From positions 124,001 through 188,000 of the forward strand of contig VIRR01000555.1 of assembly GCA_008638375.1 (NCBI GenBank): a stretch of 64,000 bases of DNA, written 5' to 3'. Under the pieces are notes generated by a model, which saw only the letters and a program-made list of their open reading frames with translations, searched no databases and was not told the origin of the DNA. Below, piece by piece: positions 24,163 to 36,268 of this stretch; position 1 is the first letter of the stretch; each line of letters begins with the position of its first letter. The translations under genes and the position numbers were made by a program. The DNA is from Nyssa sinensis (Eukaryota; Streptophyta; Magnoliopsida; Cornales; Nyssaceae).

Positions 24163-27100
24163 TGTTATTTATAGCAGTGTCTATACTTCATCTGGTACAC
24201 TGTTGCGATTGTTGGTACCATAGATACGACAAGCAGATCCAGCCCTACATATAGTCCTCCACTCTGCCTGACCATTACCTCCATAGCTGTATCCCACCTT
24301 TTCTCAATTAAATTAATGATTTAGAAAAATAATTAAAAATAAAAACAAAAAAGTCATAATAAAACAAAACAGAAAATAATTAGGCTATTCCCTTGGACCC
24401 CACAAAGATAAGCTGTATTCCATCTTTTCCCAAAGAAAATAATGATTTAGAAAAAAAAAAACAAAAAAGTCATATGAAGAGGCAACAGCTATGCTATTTC
24501 CTTTGGGACCACAAAGAAAAATCACACCAGTGCTATGCCTGTTCTGTCATGACTTTACTGAGCACGAATTTTTTAAAGAAATGGCCACATTCATCTTCTT
24601 TGGGTCCAACCAAGAGCATCTCCAAACGATTAATTTCTAGGAATTATTATATTCATATTTTTTAATTCAATTTTAAAAAGATAATTTAATAATTGATTAT
24701 TTATATTTTTAAAATTTGACTAAGTTAAATTTTTTTTAATTATAATTTTTATTCGAATTGTTTCAAATATATAATTTAAATTTAATTAATTTTTTTTATT
24801 TTAATGCTCAAACTAGTAATTGAAAAGAAAAATATTAATTCTACTTAAAAATACTATTTAACTATTAAAATAAAAATGTAAAAAAATAATTTTTTAATAT
24901 TACAACTGAAATTTAATTCTATCATGACAAAAATAACTTTTATCATCAAAATTATTTTAACCAGAGAACAATATACCCTCTTAGAGAACTTGGGCTTCAC
25001 CAGTTTTCCCAGAACTTCGGCTCTGGCATGAATTGACATCTCCACATATATAAAGGGATCATCAATGCGTTGACAAGAATGCTAAACAAATTTTCAGTAG
25101 AAAATCAAGCTACTATTTTTGAAACTCTAAATTCTAAACCACAAATAAAAAAAAAAATTAAATTATACTGATATTTTCTTAAATTTTTTATTTCTCTTAT
25201 TTTCTTTGATAAAAAAAAAAATATCATTTTTCATTTTTTTTTGAAATGACAAAATTATTCATTTCATGGTTTTTTTTTTTTTTTTAAATTTTAACTAATT
25301 TTTTTTAACTTTTTTAAAGAATTTTTTTAATTCAATAACTTATAAACTATATACCTGTTTTTAATAAAATTTATATATTTAAACTCTAAAAATCGAAATC
25401 TATCAAACACTATCCATATTAGATATGAAACTTTAAAAGAAAAAAATTCGATCCAAAAGTGTAAAATTTTGACTTAGGTAAAAATGTAAAATTTCATACT
25501 TTTTCAATTACAAACTTTGTCCCAATAAAAAATGTAAATATTTACTCTTTTTCTCTGAAATTGTTCAAGTTTACAAATTCATAAAAACCAAAAACGAAAC
25601 AAAACGTGACCTGACAAACTTGACCGCCAAAAGAAACCATAGCAAAACCATAACACATCCACAAATGAAAACCCAACACCATAGGGATTTAAAGGCTAAC
25701 CACCAATGAGGACTTTTAATTCTACATCTGTTCCTGTACAGTGGACTCCTCAATCACGACTTTTAATACATTGCTTGCAAAACTAAGATATGGGCTGAAT
25801 GGATGATCATGTATGGTTCCTATCAATAGTGTCACAGTGGTCTTCAGGCTGAGGGGAAGGGGCGGGGGAGAAAGGAGGAAAAGATGTAAATTTCTTTTTG
25901 AGAGGCGATGCAGATAAATTGAGATTTTGAAGTTGGGCAGCAAAGGGAAAGTTATTGGACGACAAATTTTTAAGAGAGATAGTGGTTCGAGTAAAAAGAT
26001 AAATTATATATAAGGTCATTATTTTCATATTAAAAAAAATTAAAGTGTGAGTTAATAAAAAATTAACCTCATCTCAAAAAAAGAATAACAATTATCCTTC
26101 ACTTCAAAAATAAAAAATGCTTGGATTCTATAATAATTAAGTATTATTTAAAAGGACTTAGGACTAATTAATTTTTTTTTTAAATGACAAAAATATTCCT
26201 TTCATTTATTTATATTTACATTTTTTCAATCTTGACCTTTTTTATAACTATTTTTAAAACAAGTTTTTTATTGGACTTTTTCTGAATAATATAGCTAAGA
26301 TTTTAGTTTCATGAAATCACCACAATTCCTGCAGTTGACTTTTCATTCCTTAATTTGGTCTAAATATAATATGGTTGGTGTTCATCGTTATAGAAATTGA
26401 ATCCATTGGTCACAAGACTTAACCACCAAATAGGATACAAATTAGCAATACCCTCTTGACAATTTACCTTTTTCCCTAAATCCTGAAAGGTAAAATAGTC
26501 CCAAAAAATTTCTCTCAAATTCTCTGCGTGTAATATACCAAAGATTGTCTTATGATTAGTCTTTATTATTAGTACTATTATTCGTTATGGGTATAAAGAT
26601 CGAGTATAGTGTTCAAACTATCCCTATTAAATGAAACCTAGGCACGTCATCATTTTCAAGAAGACTATATGACTCGATTCGGATCCGTTCAAACTATGGC
26701 GTGATGCTCTATTCTAAACAAAGCTAGGCTTAATCCATATCATACATCAACCCAGACATAACTCCGGCTCATGATGATTAGCGGCTTGGCTGATTTGATC
26801 GAGTTTGAGCACATAAGACTAAATCAACTTAATTCAAACATCCCAAAGCGAAAAGAAACCATAATCGCAAGATATCATGAGATGTTGCCATGTGCAAGGT
26901 GTCATCCATGGCCCAATATCCTCATATGATCAGAGAGTTACCTGCAATCAGGAAACACGCTCTCGTTACATCAAACCATCTAATTAAATCATAATCCATG
27001 CATGCACCAGGGACACACAATTTCTTGCATTCCTAACCTTCCTACATCTTTCCTCGCCACTTCAAGCAATTTACTGACTTGACCAGCAGAGAGCCCTTGA

Positions 27101-27861
27101 CAAACACCACAAGGGTGTCCCATAACTCTTTCCTGCATCCTTCTTTCTTGTCTTACATGAGGATACTCTTATTTGTAAAATTTCACACTCACATTAAATA
27201 GTATACTTTAAGACAAAAATATTTCATATTGGAGAACATTAGTGAAGTTGAAATATAATGTTAATTTAAAAATACAATTAATATATGAAAATAAATTTAT
27301 GAAATACTTGGTCGCTTTGATGATTCGAAGAGAATATTCTCTCAATCACCTAAAATTGCTTTCCAAAAGCCATTTAACAGTAACACTTTTGTTAACGTTT
27401 CCCAAGAAATTGTGAAAAATAAAAAGAGGTACAATATATGTCACACAATTTGTATTTGTACATGAATTTTTTCTTCTTCTTCTAACATTGCCGGAGAGTG
27501 AGATGACTCGTAAAGAAGAATTCAAATTTTGATGATAGTGCAAACTATGTACAAACCCTACTCCTAATGCACCCCACTTCCTGATCTACAAAGATAATAG
27601 AAATGAAATTAGATGCAAGTAAAACTTATTGGAAAAAATCATGTCACCGTCCCATAAAAAAACTAACAAATGCAAAAAAGACCACTAATGGTTTTTTTTG
27701 TTGGCAAAGCAAGAGTGGCAACCCATGCTAAAGAGAACTTTGAAGCATAAAATAAATAAAAACTTGTGTTGGGGAATATGTGTAAGTTGGGGTTGACTGG
27801 GGGGTCTTCAGTTAGCAAATCTTGCCTTAAATATTACAATACAAATATATATATATATATA

Positions 27862-28422
27862 TAATATACCATAAAAGAACAGGCCAATCAACACTTGACA
27901 CGTGTAACCACAGTCCGACCTATGCTCAGCCAACATGATTCTCATTTAGCCAATGAGGAAAAACTCAAGCATCCAGATCATCATATAAGGTCGGAAGTGG
28001 CCGAACATATATATATCCAAAACAAGGTCACAGGGTTCAGACCAACACTCCAGAACTCATCGCCGCCTTAACGGATGCCGAGCAGGAAATAAGGAAGCGG
28101 TCTTCAACAAGGAAGCAGTCTTCAACAAGGAAACTACTATCTATGGTTATCTCTATGCAAGGTAGCTGCAATCTCCGGTGATCAAAGGCTTCGAATCCTA
28201 ATCAACTTAGGAAAGCCACGGTTTATAAATTAAACCCTAAAGGTACGCCTTATTTTCTATGCTCATTCTTTGGCTTTCAATACAGTCTTTTCAATTCTTT
28301 TACTTACTTAAGCATCGGAGCGGCTACCGCCGGAGCCAACCCGGTGGTCCTCTGATCATCTTTCTGAGTGTTTTACAGGTCACGGAGTCCATACTTATTG
28401 AGAGCCGAAAAGTGCAGCATCA
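27862..28422 (+). mobile_element. 5' LTR of the Tat-lineage Gypsy element
   Basis: 561 bp, starting TAATATACC and ending GTGCAGCATCA, directly after an (AT)n tract. It is the same length as the 3' LTR (42140-42700); I count about 11 substitutions and no indels, about 98% identity, so insertion is recent. The U3 part holds a near-perfect direct repeat (GGAAGCGGTCTTCAACAA, then GGAAGCAGTCTTCAACAA) and a TATA box (28224-28230). The start is TA rather than TG, which is unusual but fixed by the position of the polypurine tract before the 3' copy. Confidence 0.93.
28224..28230 (+). promoter_or_regulatory. TATA box of the 5' LTR promoter
   Basis: TATAAAT about 200 bp before the LTR end. The 3' LTR has TATAAATA at the equivalent site (42502-42509). 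It would start the genomic/gag-pol transcript about 25-35 bp downstream. Confidence 0.6.
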
Positions 28423-28425
28423 GTT

Positions 28426-28443
28426 TGGCGCCGTCTGTGGGAA
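28426..28443 (+). promoter_or_regulatory. Primer-binding site
   Basis: TGGCGCCGTCTGTGGG begins three bases after the 5' LTR end. The TGG start fits the complement of a tRNA 3' CCA. The priming tRNA species was not identified. A variant, TGGTGCCGTCTATAGG, occupies the same place in the TRIM at 60341. Confidence 0.85.
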
Positions 28444-28502
28444 ACGACTAATCTCCAAAGTGCTCTACTCATAAAACTCATCTCTTTCCCCACCGGAAAA
28501 CC

Positions 28503-30866
28503 ATGGCACCAAATCTCCGACCACGACAGAATACTCAGAATTCGCAAAACGCTCAACGTAAGCCACCTGCTCCCCGCACAAGGGGGCCAGCGGCCAACCC
28601 TATGCGACAAGAGATCGAAGCAATAAAACGACACAATGAACTGGTTCAGGAACAGTTGCTTACCATCACTAGAACACTGGCGACATTTACGCAGAACCAA
28701 GCAACGGGTTCTCCTAGCCCGCCGGTCAACTTCGTTGCAGGAATGCAACCTCTTGTTGCTACAGAGAACGCAGAACTTCATACGCAGGCTCCAACTAACC
28801 AGCCTGGGCACCCCTCAAGCGCTCCTCGTGCTGGCCAAGATCCCCAGCCATCAACAGTCCCTGGCTGGGGAACATCCGCCTTCATCCCCGACATCCATTA
28901 CCGGAGCACTACTCAAGCCCCAACTCCAAGGGCCTCGGAAGCACACCCGACACCGCAGGAGCCTCCTCATGCAGCACCAAACCCTCCGGTTCAGAATCCT
29001 CCTCCGTCCGAAGGGCGTAATCAACCCTACTACCCTGAAGCCGAGGCTGTCAGGCAGGGTTCACAAGACGTCAGAGTCAAAGACCCGCGGAGGGTAGAGG
29101 AAATTGCCGAGTCAATAGACCGAACAATCACCTTGAGAGGACCTCAGAATCCTCCAGAACAAGACGAACTGGCCAGGCTGCTCGGAAGGCTAGCCACCTC
29201 ATTCACTCACACCATTATGTTAGAAGAGAGGCCCAGAAAATTCATGGTGCCCAAGTTCACTCTCTATGACGGATCTGGAGACCCAGGAGATCACCTTTCT
29301 CATTATCAGCATACGATGGCCCTTCACGGAGCTTCAGATGCTTTCATGTGCCGGACGTTCATCACCAGCTTAAAGGGAACTGCTCTGAAGTGGTTCCACA
29401 ACCTCCCTCCGAACTCCGTTACCAGCTTCTACGAGCTCGGTAGGCAGTTCTTGGATAGGTTTATGACCAGCAGGAGGCTCAGAAGGGGGCCAGAATTCCT
29501 GCTGAACGTTAAGCAGACCAGGGAGGAATCCCTCCGAGCCTACATTGCACGCTTCAACACCAAACTCACTGAGATCACGGATTGTAGCCCTAAATTCCTT
29601 GTAGCAGCCCTTACAGCCGGGCTTGCCCAAGGTGGGTTCAGAGATTCCTTGACGAAAAGCCCTCTTGCCAATATGGCGGCATTAATGAACCGGTCTAGAA
29701 AATACATCAACCTGGAAGAAGCCAACCGCACGTCCCAAAAGGGCAGAGATCAGACCCAGAGGGACAATCCAAAGCGGGAGGACCACAAGAAGGAGGATCA
29801 CAGAAGAGACTCCAACAAAAAGAGGGCCAGGAGCCCAGAGAAGAGAACAGCTCCTAGAGTTGTGTACAACTCCGCACCAAGGGAGTTCACCAACTTCACT
29901 CCTCTGAACACCACTCCGAACCAAGTACTCCGGCAGATCAGAGATCGGGAGAACCTGAGGTGGCCGGAGCCAATCAAGGGAAATCCCAGCCTGCGGGACC
30001 AAAGTAAGTATTGTAATTTCCATAAAGATCATGGACATACAACTAACTCTTGCAGGACCCTCCGATATGAGATAGAGCAGCTTATAAAGAAGGGACGTCT
30101 TCGGGAGTTCGTCAAGCAGGACGGAAGACAGAACCCCCAAGAGGACAAGCCTCAGCAGCAGCCAGATCAGAGGCCCGAACAGAGGCAGGAGCAGAGGGAA
30201 GGACGAAACGAGCCTCAGAGGCAGAACAACCACGTCATCTACGTCCTCCATGCTGACTCCCCTGTTACAGGAATGTCCAACAGGGCAAGAAAGAGATATG
30301 CTCGGGAGGCCAGAACCGCCCCGAACGTCTTGCAGATCTCCAACGTCGAAAAAAGGCTCAAGCTAGGGCCGGAGATCCAGTTCACCGAGCAAGATCTAGC
30401 AGGGGTACACTGCCATCACAGTGATACCCTTGTTATTACCCTCAGAATCGCTAACTTCGAGACCAGAAGAGTCCTGGTCGACACTGGCAGCTCAGTCAAC
30501 ATTCTGTTCTATGACCCGCTTAAACAGATGGGCATAGACCAGGACAACGTCAAGCCCACCACTGCCGTGATGGTAGCTTTTGATGGCAACCTCAGCACCC
30601 CACTGGGGAGAGTTGACCTTCTTACCACTATAGGAGAAGGTGAAGGGCAGAAGACCACCATCTCGGAATACATGGTGTTGAACATGAAGTCTCTATACAA
30701 CGTCATCATCGGGAGACCCTGGTTACACCAGATAGGGGCAGTCACTTCGACCCTTCATCAGTGTCTGAAGTATGTCCATAACCAGAGCGTACACTCGGTC
30801 CGAGGATGTCAGCCAACCTCCCGAGAGTGTCACGCTATTGCCCTCAAGGAGAAAGCTCCGAAATAG
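28503..30866 (+). CDS. Gypsy gag-protease polyprotein
   Basis: 787 codons encoding the capsid-forming Gag and the aspartic protease of the retroelement. Residues ~1-190 are Pro/Gln-rich and disordered-looking. The Gag core (retrotrans_gag type) spans ~240-370, with KGTALKWFHNLPP at ~291-303. A basic Lys/Arg/Asp stretch covers ~410-450. A Cys/His knuckle, CNFHKDHGHTTNSC, is at ~504-517. The protease has its active-site DTGSS at ~660-664. The frame ends in TAG at 30864-30866, followed by CAA UUA CAG, and stays open beyond it in the same frame towards pol, so this stop may be leaky. The frame is intact throughout. Confidence 0.92.
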   Translation: MAPNLRPRQNTQNSQNAQRKPPAPRTRGPAANPMRQEIEAIKRHNELVQEQLLTITRTLATFTQNQATGSPSPPVNFVAGMQPLVATENAELHTQAPTNQPGHPSSAPRAGQDPQPSTVPGWGTSAFIPDIHYRSTTQAPTPRASEAHPTPQEPPHAAPNPPVQNPPPSEGRNQPYYPEAEAVRQGSQDVRVKDPRRVEEIAESIDRTITLRGPQNPPEQDELARLLGRLATSFTHTIMLEERPRKFMVPKFTLYDGSGDPGDHLSHYQHTMALHGASDAFMCRTFITSLKGTALKWFHNLPPNSVTSFYELGRQFLDRFMTSRRLRRGPEFLLNVKQTREESLRAYIARFNTKLTEITDCSPKFLVAALTAGLAQGGFRDSLTKSPLANMAALMNRSRKYINLEEANRTSQKGRDQTQRDNPKREDHKKEDHRRDSNKKRARSPEKRTAPRVVYNSAPREFTNFTPLNTTPNQVLRQIRDRENLRWPEPIKGNPSLRDQSKYCNFHKDHGHTTNSCRTLRYEIEQLIKKGRLREFVKQDGRQNPQEDKPQQQPDQRPEQRQEQREGRNEPQRQNNHVIYVLHADSPVTGMSNRARKRYAREARTAPNVLQISNVEKRLKLGPEIQFTEQDLAGVHCHHSDTLVITLRIANFETRRVLVDTGSSVNILFYDPLKQMGIDQDNVKPTTAVMVAFDGNLSTPLGRVDLLTTIGEGEGQKTTISEYMVLNMKSLYNVIIGRPWLHQIGAVTSTLHQCLKYVHNQSVHSVRGCQPTSRECHAIALKEKAPK

Positions 30867-30875
30867 CAATTACAG
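30864..30875 (+). promoter_or_regulatory. Candidate stop-codon readthrough signal UAG CAA UUA CAG
   Basis: The gag-pro stop is followed directly by CAA UUA, matching the CAR-YYA context that makes the tobamovirus replicase stop leaky in plants. Upstream and downstream frames are the same, so ~5% readthrough would give a Gag-Pol fusion without any frameshift. The match is seen in the sequence; the function is inferred. Confidence 0.7.
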
Positions 30876-33226
30876 TACACTCAGGACTGTGCAGATCCGG
30901 TTTTTACTCACACTCCCGAGGTGGAAGATTGCCCATCCGGCATTGAAGAGCCCCTGAGCCCAAGGGGACGCGACAACCGAGCCAAACTTGTTGGTGAGCC
31001 CATTAAAGTACTGGTCAGTTCAGAAGCAGAGGGACGTTATCTGTACATCGGCCCAGACCTTACACACACCGAGCAGGAAAAGATAGTCAGGTTTCTGAAA
31101 AACAACCTCTCTATCTTTGCTTGGGGAGACCAGGGACATAGAGGGAATAGATCCTAATCTAATAACTCACAAACTGATGGTAGATCCGGATCACCCGCCA
31201 GTCAGACAGAAGAGAAGGCCGATTGCTCCTGAGCGGCATCGGATTATAAACGAAAAAGTCCAGAAGCTGCTGGACGCCAGGATGATACGAGAAGTTTTCT
31301 ATCCCGAGTGGCTAGCCAACACCGTGCTTGTGAAAAAGAAGAACGGCAAATGGAGAGTTTGTGTTGACTATATAGACCTCAACAAAGCGTGTCCCAAGGA
31401 CAGCTTTCCACTACCAAGAATAGATCAACTGGTTGATGCCACTGCAGGGCACGAGCTTATGAGTTTCATGGACGCCTACTCTGGATACAACCAAATCCAG
31501 ATGTACCCTCCAGATCAAGAGAAGACAGCCTTCATAACCGAAAGAGGACTCTACTGCTACAGAGTGATGCCTTTCGGTTTGAAGAATGCTGGAGCCACTT
31601 ATCAGCGGTTGGTGAACAAGATGTTTAGCCCACTGCTCGGCAGCACCATGGAGGTATACATCGACGACATACTGGTAAAGAGCCTTCAGAAAGGCAGCCA
31701 CCTCCAGCACTTGGCCCAGACCTTCAATATCCTCAGACAACATAGGATGAAGCTCAACCCCTCGAAATGTACCTTCGGAGTTACAAAGGGAAAATTCTTA
31801 GGATACATCGTCTCTCAAAGAGGTATCAAAGCAGATCCCACTCAGATCCAAGCCCTGATTGGATTGAAGTCACCAAAAACCAGAAAGGAGATTCAGGGAC
31901 TAAATGGCAGAATTGCCGCACTGAGCAGGTTTATATCCAAATCCACCGATCGATGCCTACCTTTCTTCAAAGCTCTGAAGGGCAGCAAGACTTTGCAGTG
32001 GATAGAAGAATGCGAGAAGTCCTTTCAAGAACTAAAGGAGTATCTAGCCTCTCTAGAGCTTCTGTCAAAACCAGTACAAGGAGAAAAGCTGCTCCTGTAC
32101 CTTGTAGTCTCCGAGAACGCGGTCAGCTCCGCACTGATCAGACAGGACAGAGGAGTACAGAGGCCTATATTCTACGTCAGTAGGGCACTACTTGACACGG
32201 AGAAAAGATACCCAGAAGTAGAGAAGCTGGCCTATGCCTTGGTCATATCAGCTCGGAAGCTTCGACCTTATTTCCAGGCCCATCCAATCGAGATCCCAAC
32301 TGTCTATCCTCTGAAGTCAATACTGAGGAAACCTGAAGTATCGGGAAGATTGGTCAAGTGGTCTGTGGAGCTAGGGGAGTTCGACATATCATATGTACCC
32401 CGAAACTCCATCAAAGGGCAGGCCTTAGCTGATTTCGTAGCTGAGTTCACCCCGGCACTCCAGAACAAAGCACAAATCACCGTAACTTCGGGAACCTGGT
32501 TGCTGTACATTGATGGGTCGTCAACCGATCAAGGATCAGGGGTAGGCCCGGTGCTACAGTCCCCTGATGGGCTCACATCAGAAAAAGCAGTCAGCCTGGG
32601 ATTCAAAGCTTCTAATAATGAAGCCGAATATGAAGCCCTAATCTTAGGGATGAAACTTGCCTTGGAATGCGAGGCTCAGAACCTCGATGTCTTCTCTGAC
32701 TCCCAACTGGTAGTAAGCCAGGTCTTGGGAGAATTTGCCATTAAAGATGACAGGATGCTTTGGTATTCCGAACTGGTGAGCCATTTGAAGAATTCCTTCC
32801 AGACGTTTACCATCCAGAAAATTGAGAGAAGCCAGAATTGCAGAGCAGATGCTCTGGCTAACATGGCCTCCCGCCTCAAATCTGAAGCAGATTCCATAAT
32901 TAAAATCTCTTTTCAGCCAGGATCCAGCATTGAGGAAGCACAAGTTGCTCAAGTTGACGAACAGCCCCAGAACTGGATGACCCCAATCCTCCAGTATCTA
33001 AGGTCCGGTCTCCTCCCAGAGGACAAAAATAAAGCCAAGAGAATCCGAATCAGAGCGGCTCGGTACCTGATCCTGAACAACAAGCTTTACAGAAGGTCGT
33101 ATTCTTAACCTCTGCTAAAATGCTTAGCCCCAGACAAATCACAGTATGTCTTGGCTGAAATACATGAGGGAATCTGCGGGAATCATAATGGGGGCAGAAC
33201 TATAGCCCACCGAGCTCTATCGCAGG
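30867..33226 (+). pseudogene. Gypsy pol, first part: RT, RNase H and second RNase H (broken)
   Basis: Pol region up to the nested insertion. The frame continues from gag-pro over 30867-31157, then breaks at a G-run near 31131-31137, after which the RT frame (31117-33108) is used. Within that frame the RT has MPFGLKNAGATYQR at ~151-164 and the catalytic YIDD at ~181-184. A first RNase H-like region follows at ~320-445, and a second, archaeal-type RNase H from ~460 carries DGSS, EAEYEAL, FSDSQLV and RADALAN. Two RNase H domains mark the plant Tat lineage. An in-frame TAA at 33106-33108 interrupts the linker to integrase. Beyond it the frame is readable as the start of the integrase zinc-binding region, up to the insertion at 33227. 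With two breaks it cannot give a full pol protein. Confidence 0.9.
33222..33226 (+). other. Target-site duplication, left (GCAGG)
   Basis: GCAGG precedes the TG of the nested insert and recurs at 36269-36273 after its CA end. Confidence 0.88.
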
Positions 33227-33271
33227 TGTTATGACATGGAATTTTTTTTTTATTGTTCTTGGTTAATTAAA

Positions 33272-33317
<46 letters not shown>

Positions 33318-36268
33318 GGTTATTAATTTTGATGCATTAATATATATATATATATACATAGTATATGGGTGTAGGTATGTGTGAAATAATGTATGTACAT
33401 GAATGTGTATATGGATATGTGGGAGAAGATATGGCAGTGCACTGTGTGTGTGTGTGTGTAACTGGGTGTGTGTGTGTGTGTGTTTGTAACCGAACTAGGT
33501 GGACAACCGGTTGGGAGTGTGTGTTTCTAGTGTGTGTAATGAGTGAAGTGTGTGTAGGCATACATGTAGGGCAGCTTTGCATTTAATGCAAAGTTGCACC
33601 TGGGGAAGAACAAATGAAGCTGAAGCAGGGTGAAGGAAGTCAAGAATAGTGGCTGTGAGGGAGAGACGTGAAGGATTTGATTTGTGTGTGAATAAGTGTG
33701 GTCTCGGGTGGGGAGAAAAGAAAAGGAAAGAAACAGAAAGCGAGGGAGAGAAATAGAGTTCTGAGAGAGAGTTGAAGCTTGGTTTGAGCTCGGAACAAGA
33801 GGGTGAAAGAAGGCACGGCTAGAGAGGGAAAATACAGAAAACCCGTAAGTGCACCCTTTCTGTTTTATTTTTTTTGGGCATGATAATTTATTTGATGCAT
33901 AGGGTTTTAAAGAGTATATTATGAGGGTTATTTTGCAAAAAGAATGAAGGGAAATAGTTGAGAAACTAGGGAGAAAACCTAGGTTGCAGGTCACGGCCAT
34001 GGGAGATGGGTGTTATCATTTTATGTGTAAAACTTGGGTTAAATGATGTAGAATGGAACCTAGGAGATGCAGAAATCATTTAGAATGAAAATGGGGATTG
34101 AACCATGGGCTAACAGTCACAAAAATGGAAGGGAAAGGTTCGGTCGGAGCTTTGACCGAGGGTTTGACCCTCTATTTCGTGAAAATTGAGTAGCTTGGAA
34201 ACAAAAATAACCCTAGATATGAGATCCTTGGAGAAAAATGAAGAAAAACACATTTTGAAAACATGAAAAAATTGCCGGAGATCGGTCGCCGGCGCCGGAG
34301 AAGGCGCCGGAACCCTACTGTGCGTCGCCGAAAAATCAGGGAAGAAGGGGGGGCTGTTCCGGGTCCGGTTCGGGCGGGTGTGGACCGCCCCTGCCACGTG
34401 TCGCCATGTGTTTTAAATTAAAATGTTGAAGGGGGCTGTTTGGTTGTGGATTTAAGAAATTGAAAATCTGAAATAAATAAGAACAGGGATATCTTATCCC
34501 TGTTTTAGGTTGATCCTTGTTTGGCTGTCCGAATTAGGAATAAGGGAATTTGAATTTACAGTTTTTGCCCCTGAACTTTTTGATAATTGAAAACTGACCT
34601 TGAACTTTCGAAAATTACCTTTTTACCCTAAACTTTTGAGTAATTACACTTTGACCCACCTGAATTAAAATATTAATAAAATATTAATTAAATTAATTAA
34701 TTAATTAATTTAATTTAATTATTTAAATATTCAAAAATATCCCGGAGTCCAAATGGGACAAGTCATTAGTGTATTTTGACTATCTCGGCCATTCTGAGGC
34801 CAATGGCGAGGTTCGTTTTACGAGACGGGGTCCCAAAAAATAAAAGACCCGTAGTAACATATAAAATTACCAAAATGCCCCTGAATTGAAATACAGTCAA
34901 ATGAACTCCGAATTTAGTAAACAAATAGTGAAACTTAATTATCTCGAGCATTCCGGACTCAACTATGGAGTCCGATTTGTGAAAAGAGGTCACGAAATAT
35001 AAGGACACGTGTAAAGTGTAAAATGACTGTTTTGCCCTTTTGAACCCAAGAGTCTGAATTGAATTCTACAAAAACCTAAACGTAGTTTCTTCGACGTCCC
35101 AGACTCAATAGTGGAGTCTAAATTAGCAAAATGGAAACTTATGAATTAAAGACATAAAATTTGATGAATAGAATAAGTTCAAATAACAACGAACTGAATT
35201 ACCTGTTATGATTATAGGAACGCGAAAGGGCAAGGAGAAGGTGCTCTGACCTTCAGTATTTTCACAGTGATCCTACCATACCTCGAGTGCACTTCTTGAG
35301 TTGAGATCGATTTACAGGTACGATATATTGTGCTAAGTAAGAAAGAGAATTGAGATTAGGAATACTTGCTTTGCTGCATTGATTGTTCACATGTTTGCTT
35401 GAGTGTTCACATGCTTATGTGCTACGTGCTATTTTGTTAAGTTGGATGATGATTATGGGTATATCGCATGTGTTAGTGTGGTGTGTGAATTATATGCTTT
35501 GAAGAACTGTTGATATTATGAATTGTGTACTTGAAGGCATGCTTTATGTATGAATGAGATGCATCATTGAGATTGCATTGTGACATGATGAGATCAGAGC
35601 ATATTGGCATAGTGTAACTCCTTGGACATGGCGTGGGTAAGCACTTGGTGCTTTGCATTATGAGGGTGCAGATCCTGTGGTGAAAAACCCAAAATCGGCC
35701 AATAGGTACTTGCAAGCCTAACGGATTCTGGACCGTGAAGCGAGACATACGTGGCGGTACTCATGCCAGCGGAGAATGACCGTATCATGAGACATGGGTG
35801 GCATAGAGTTGCATGGGTGTGTCACGCATACAGTACATATACTATATACTGCTCATATACCGCCATTATGATATTAAATGCCATATAGAAATAACTGTAC
35901 ACTTGCACATGCCACGACCTTAGTTTTGTTTCTTGCATTAGCATTATATTGTACCAGCATGTTGAGCTGACCCCTTTAATGGGGCAAACATTTCAGATGA
36001 CGTCCCAGCTGTACGAGACGTGGAGATGATCTGATTAGGGACTATGTTAGGCCCAAGGGGCGTTTGTTTTTGATATTGTATAAGGGCATAAGCCCAGGAC
36101 CGTATTTTATTTTACATGTTGTAAGCAAGTGGACTAGACCCTATGTTTGTATCAGAACAGTGTACAGAATGTATGAGAATGTCATTATTATCTTTTATTT
36201 CTTTATTATTTTATTTTCCTTTGTCTCGTTACTCGTGCCTCGGGTTCGCTGGAATTCGGGGTGTGACA
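33227..36268 (+). mobile_element. Solo LTR, ~3042 bp, nested in the integrase region
   Basis: It starts TGTTATGACATGG, ends GGGGTGTGACA and is flanked by GCAGG duplications; the integrase frame resumes immediately after it. No coding domain lies inside. It shares ordered motifs with the solo LTR at 16547-19815, so the two belong to one family but differ enough to be separate insertions. It contains (TTA)n at 33277-33317, TG runs at 33443-33484 and a GC-rich 'gccggcgccggagaaggcgccgg'-like patch near 34280. Minus and plus frames inside it have no known domain. Confidence 0.85.

Larger units (their letters stand above)
20665..27861. repeat. Block C, AT-rich, paralogous to 55065-60143
   Basis: Long collinear stretches match block C' (e.g. 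20685-21860, 24190-25560 and 25600-27695 with 55075-55790, 56545-57780 and 57800-60135). A central ~2 kb (about 21900-24170), including a MITE-like piece, is absent from C'. Short minus frames around 25571-26028 correspond to one longer 104-codon frame in C' that is broken here. No gene with a known domain is seen. Confidence 0.75.

Noticed and set aside
24854..25045. Minus-strand 63-codon frame with a counterpart near 57240-57385
   Set aside because: The two copies differ mainly by amino-acid changes and end differently; no family is recognised.
28395..30251. Long minus-strand frames opposite gag
   Set aside because: They are shadows of the GC-richer gag-pro coding frame; no promoter, splice sites or known domains support them.
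31117..31157. Programmed frameshift in pol
   Set aside because: The overlap has only a short G-run, lies inside the conserved start of the RT region and would be needed in addition to the leaky stop; a simple mutation explains it better.
33337..34000. Frames on both strands over TG/CA repeats in the solo LTR
   Set aside because: Thr/His- and Val/Cys-rich translations come from the microsatellite, not from a gene.
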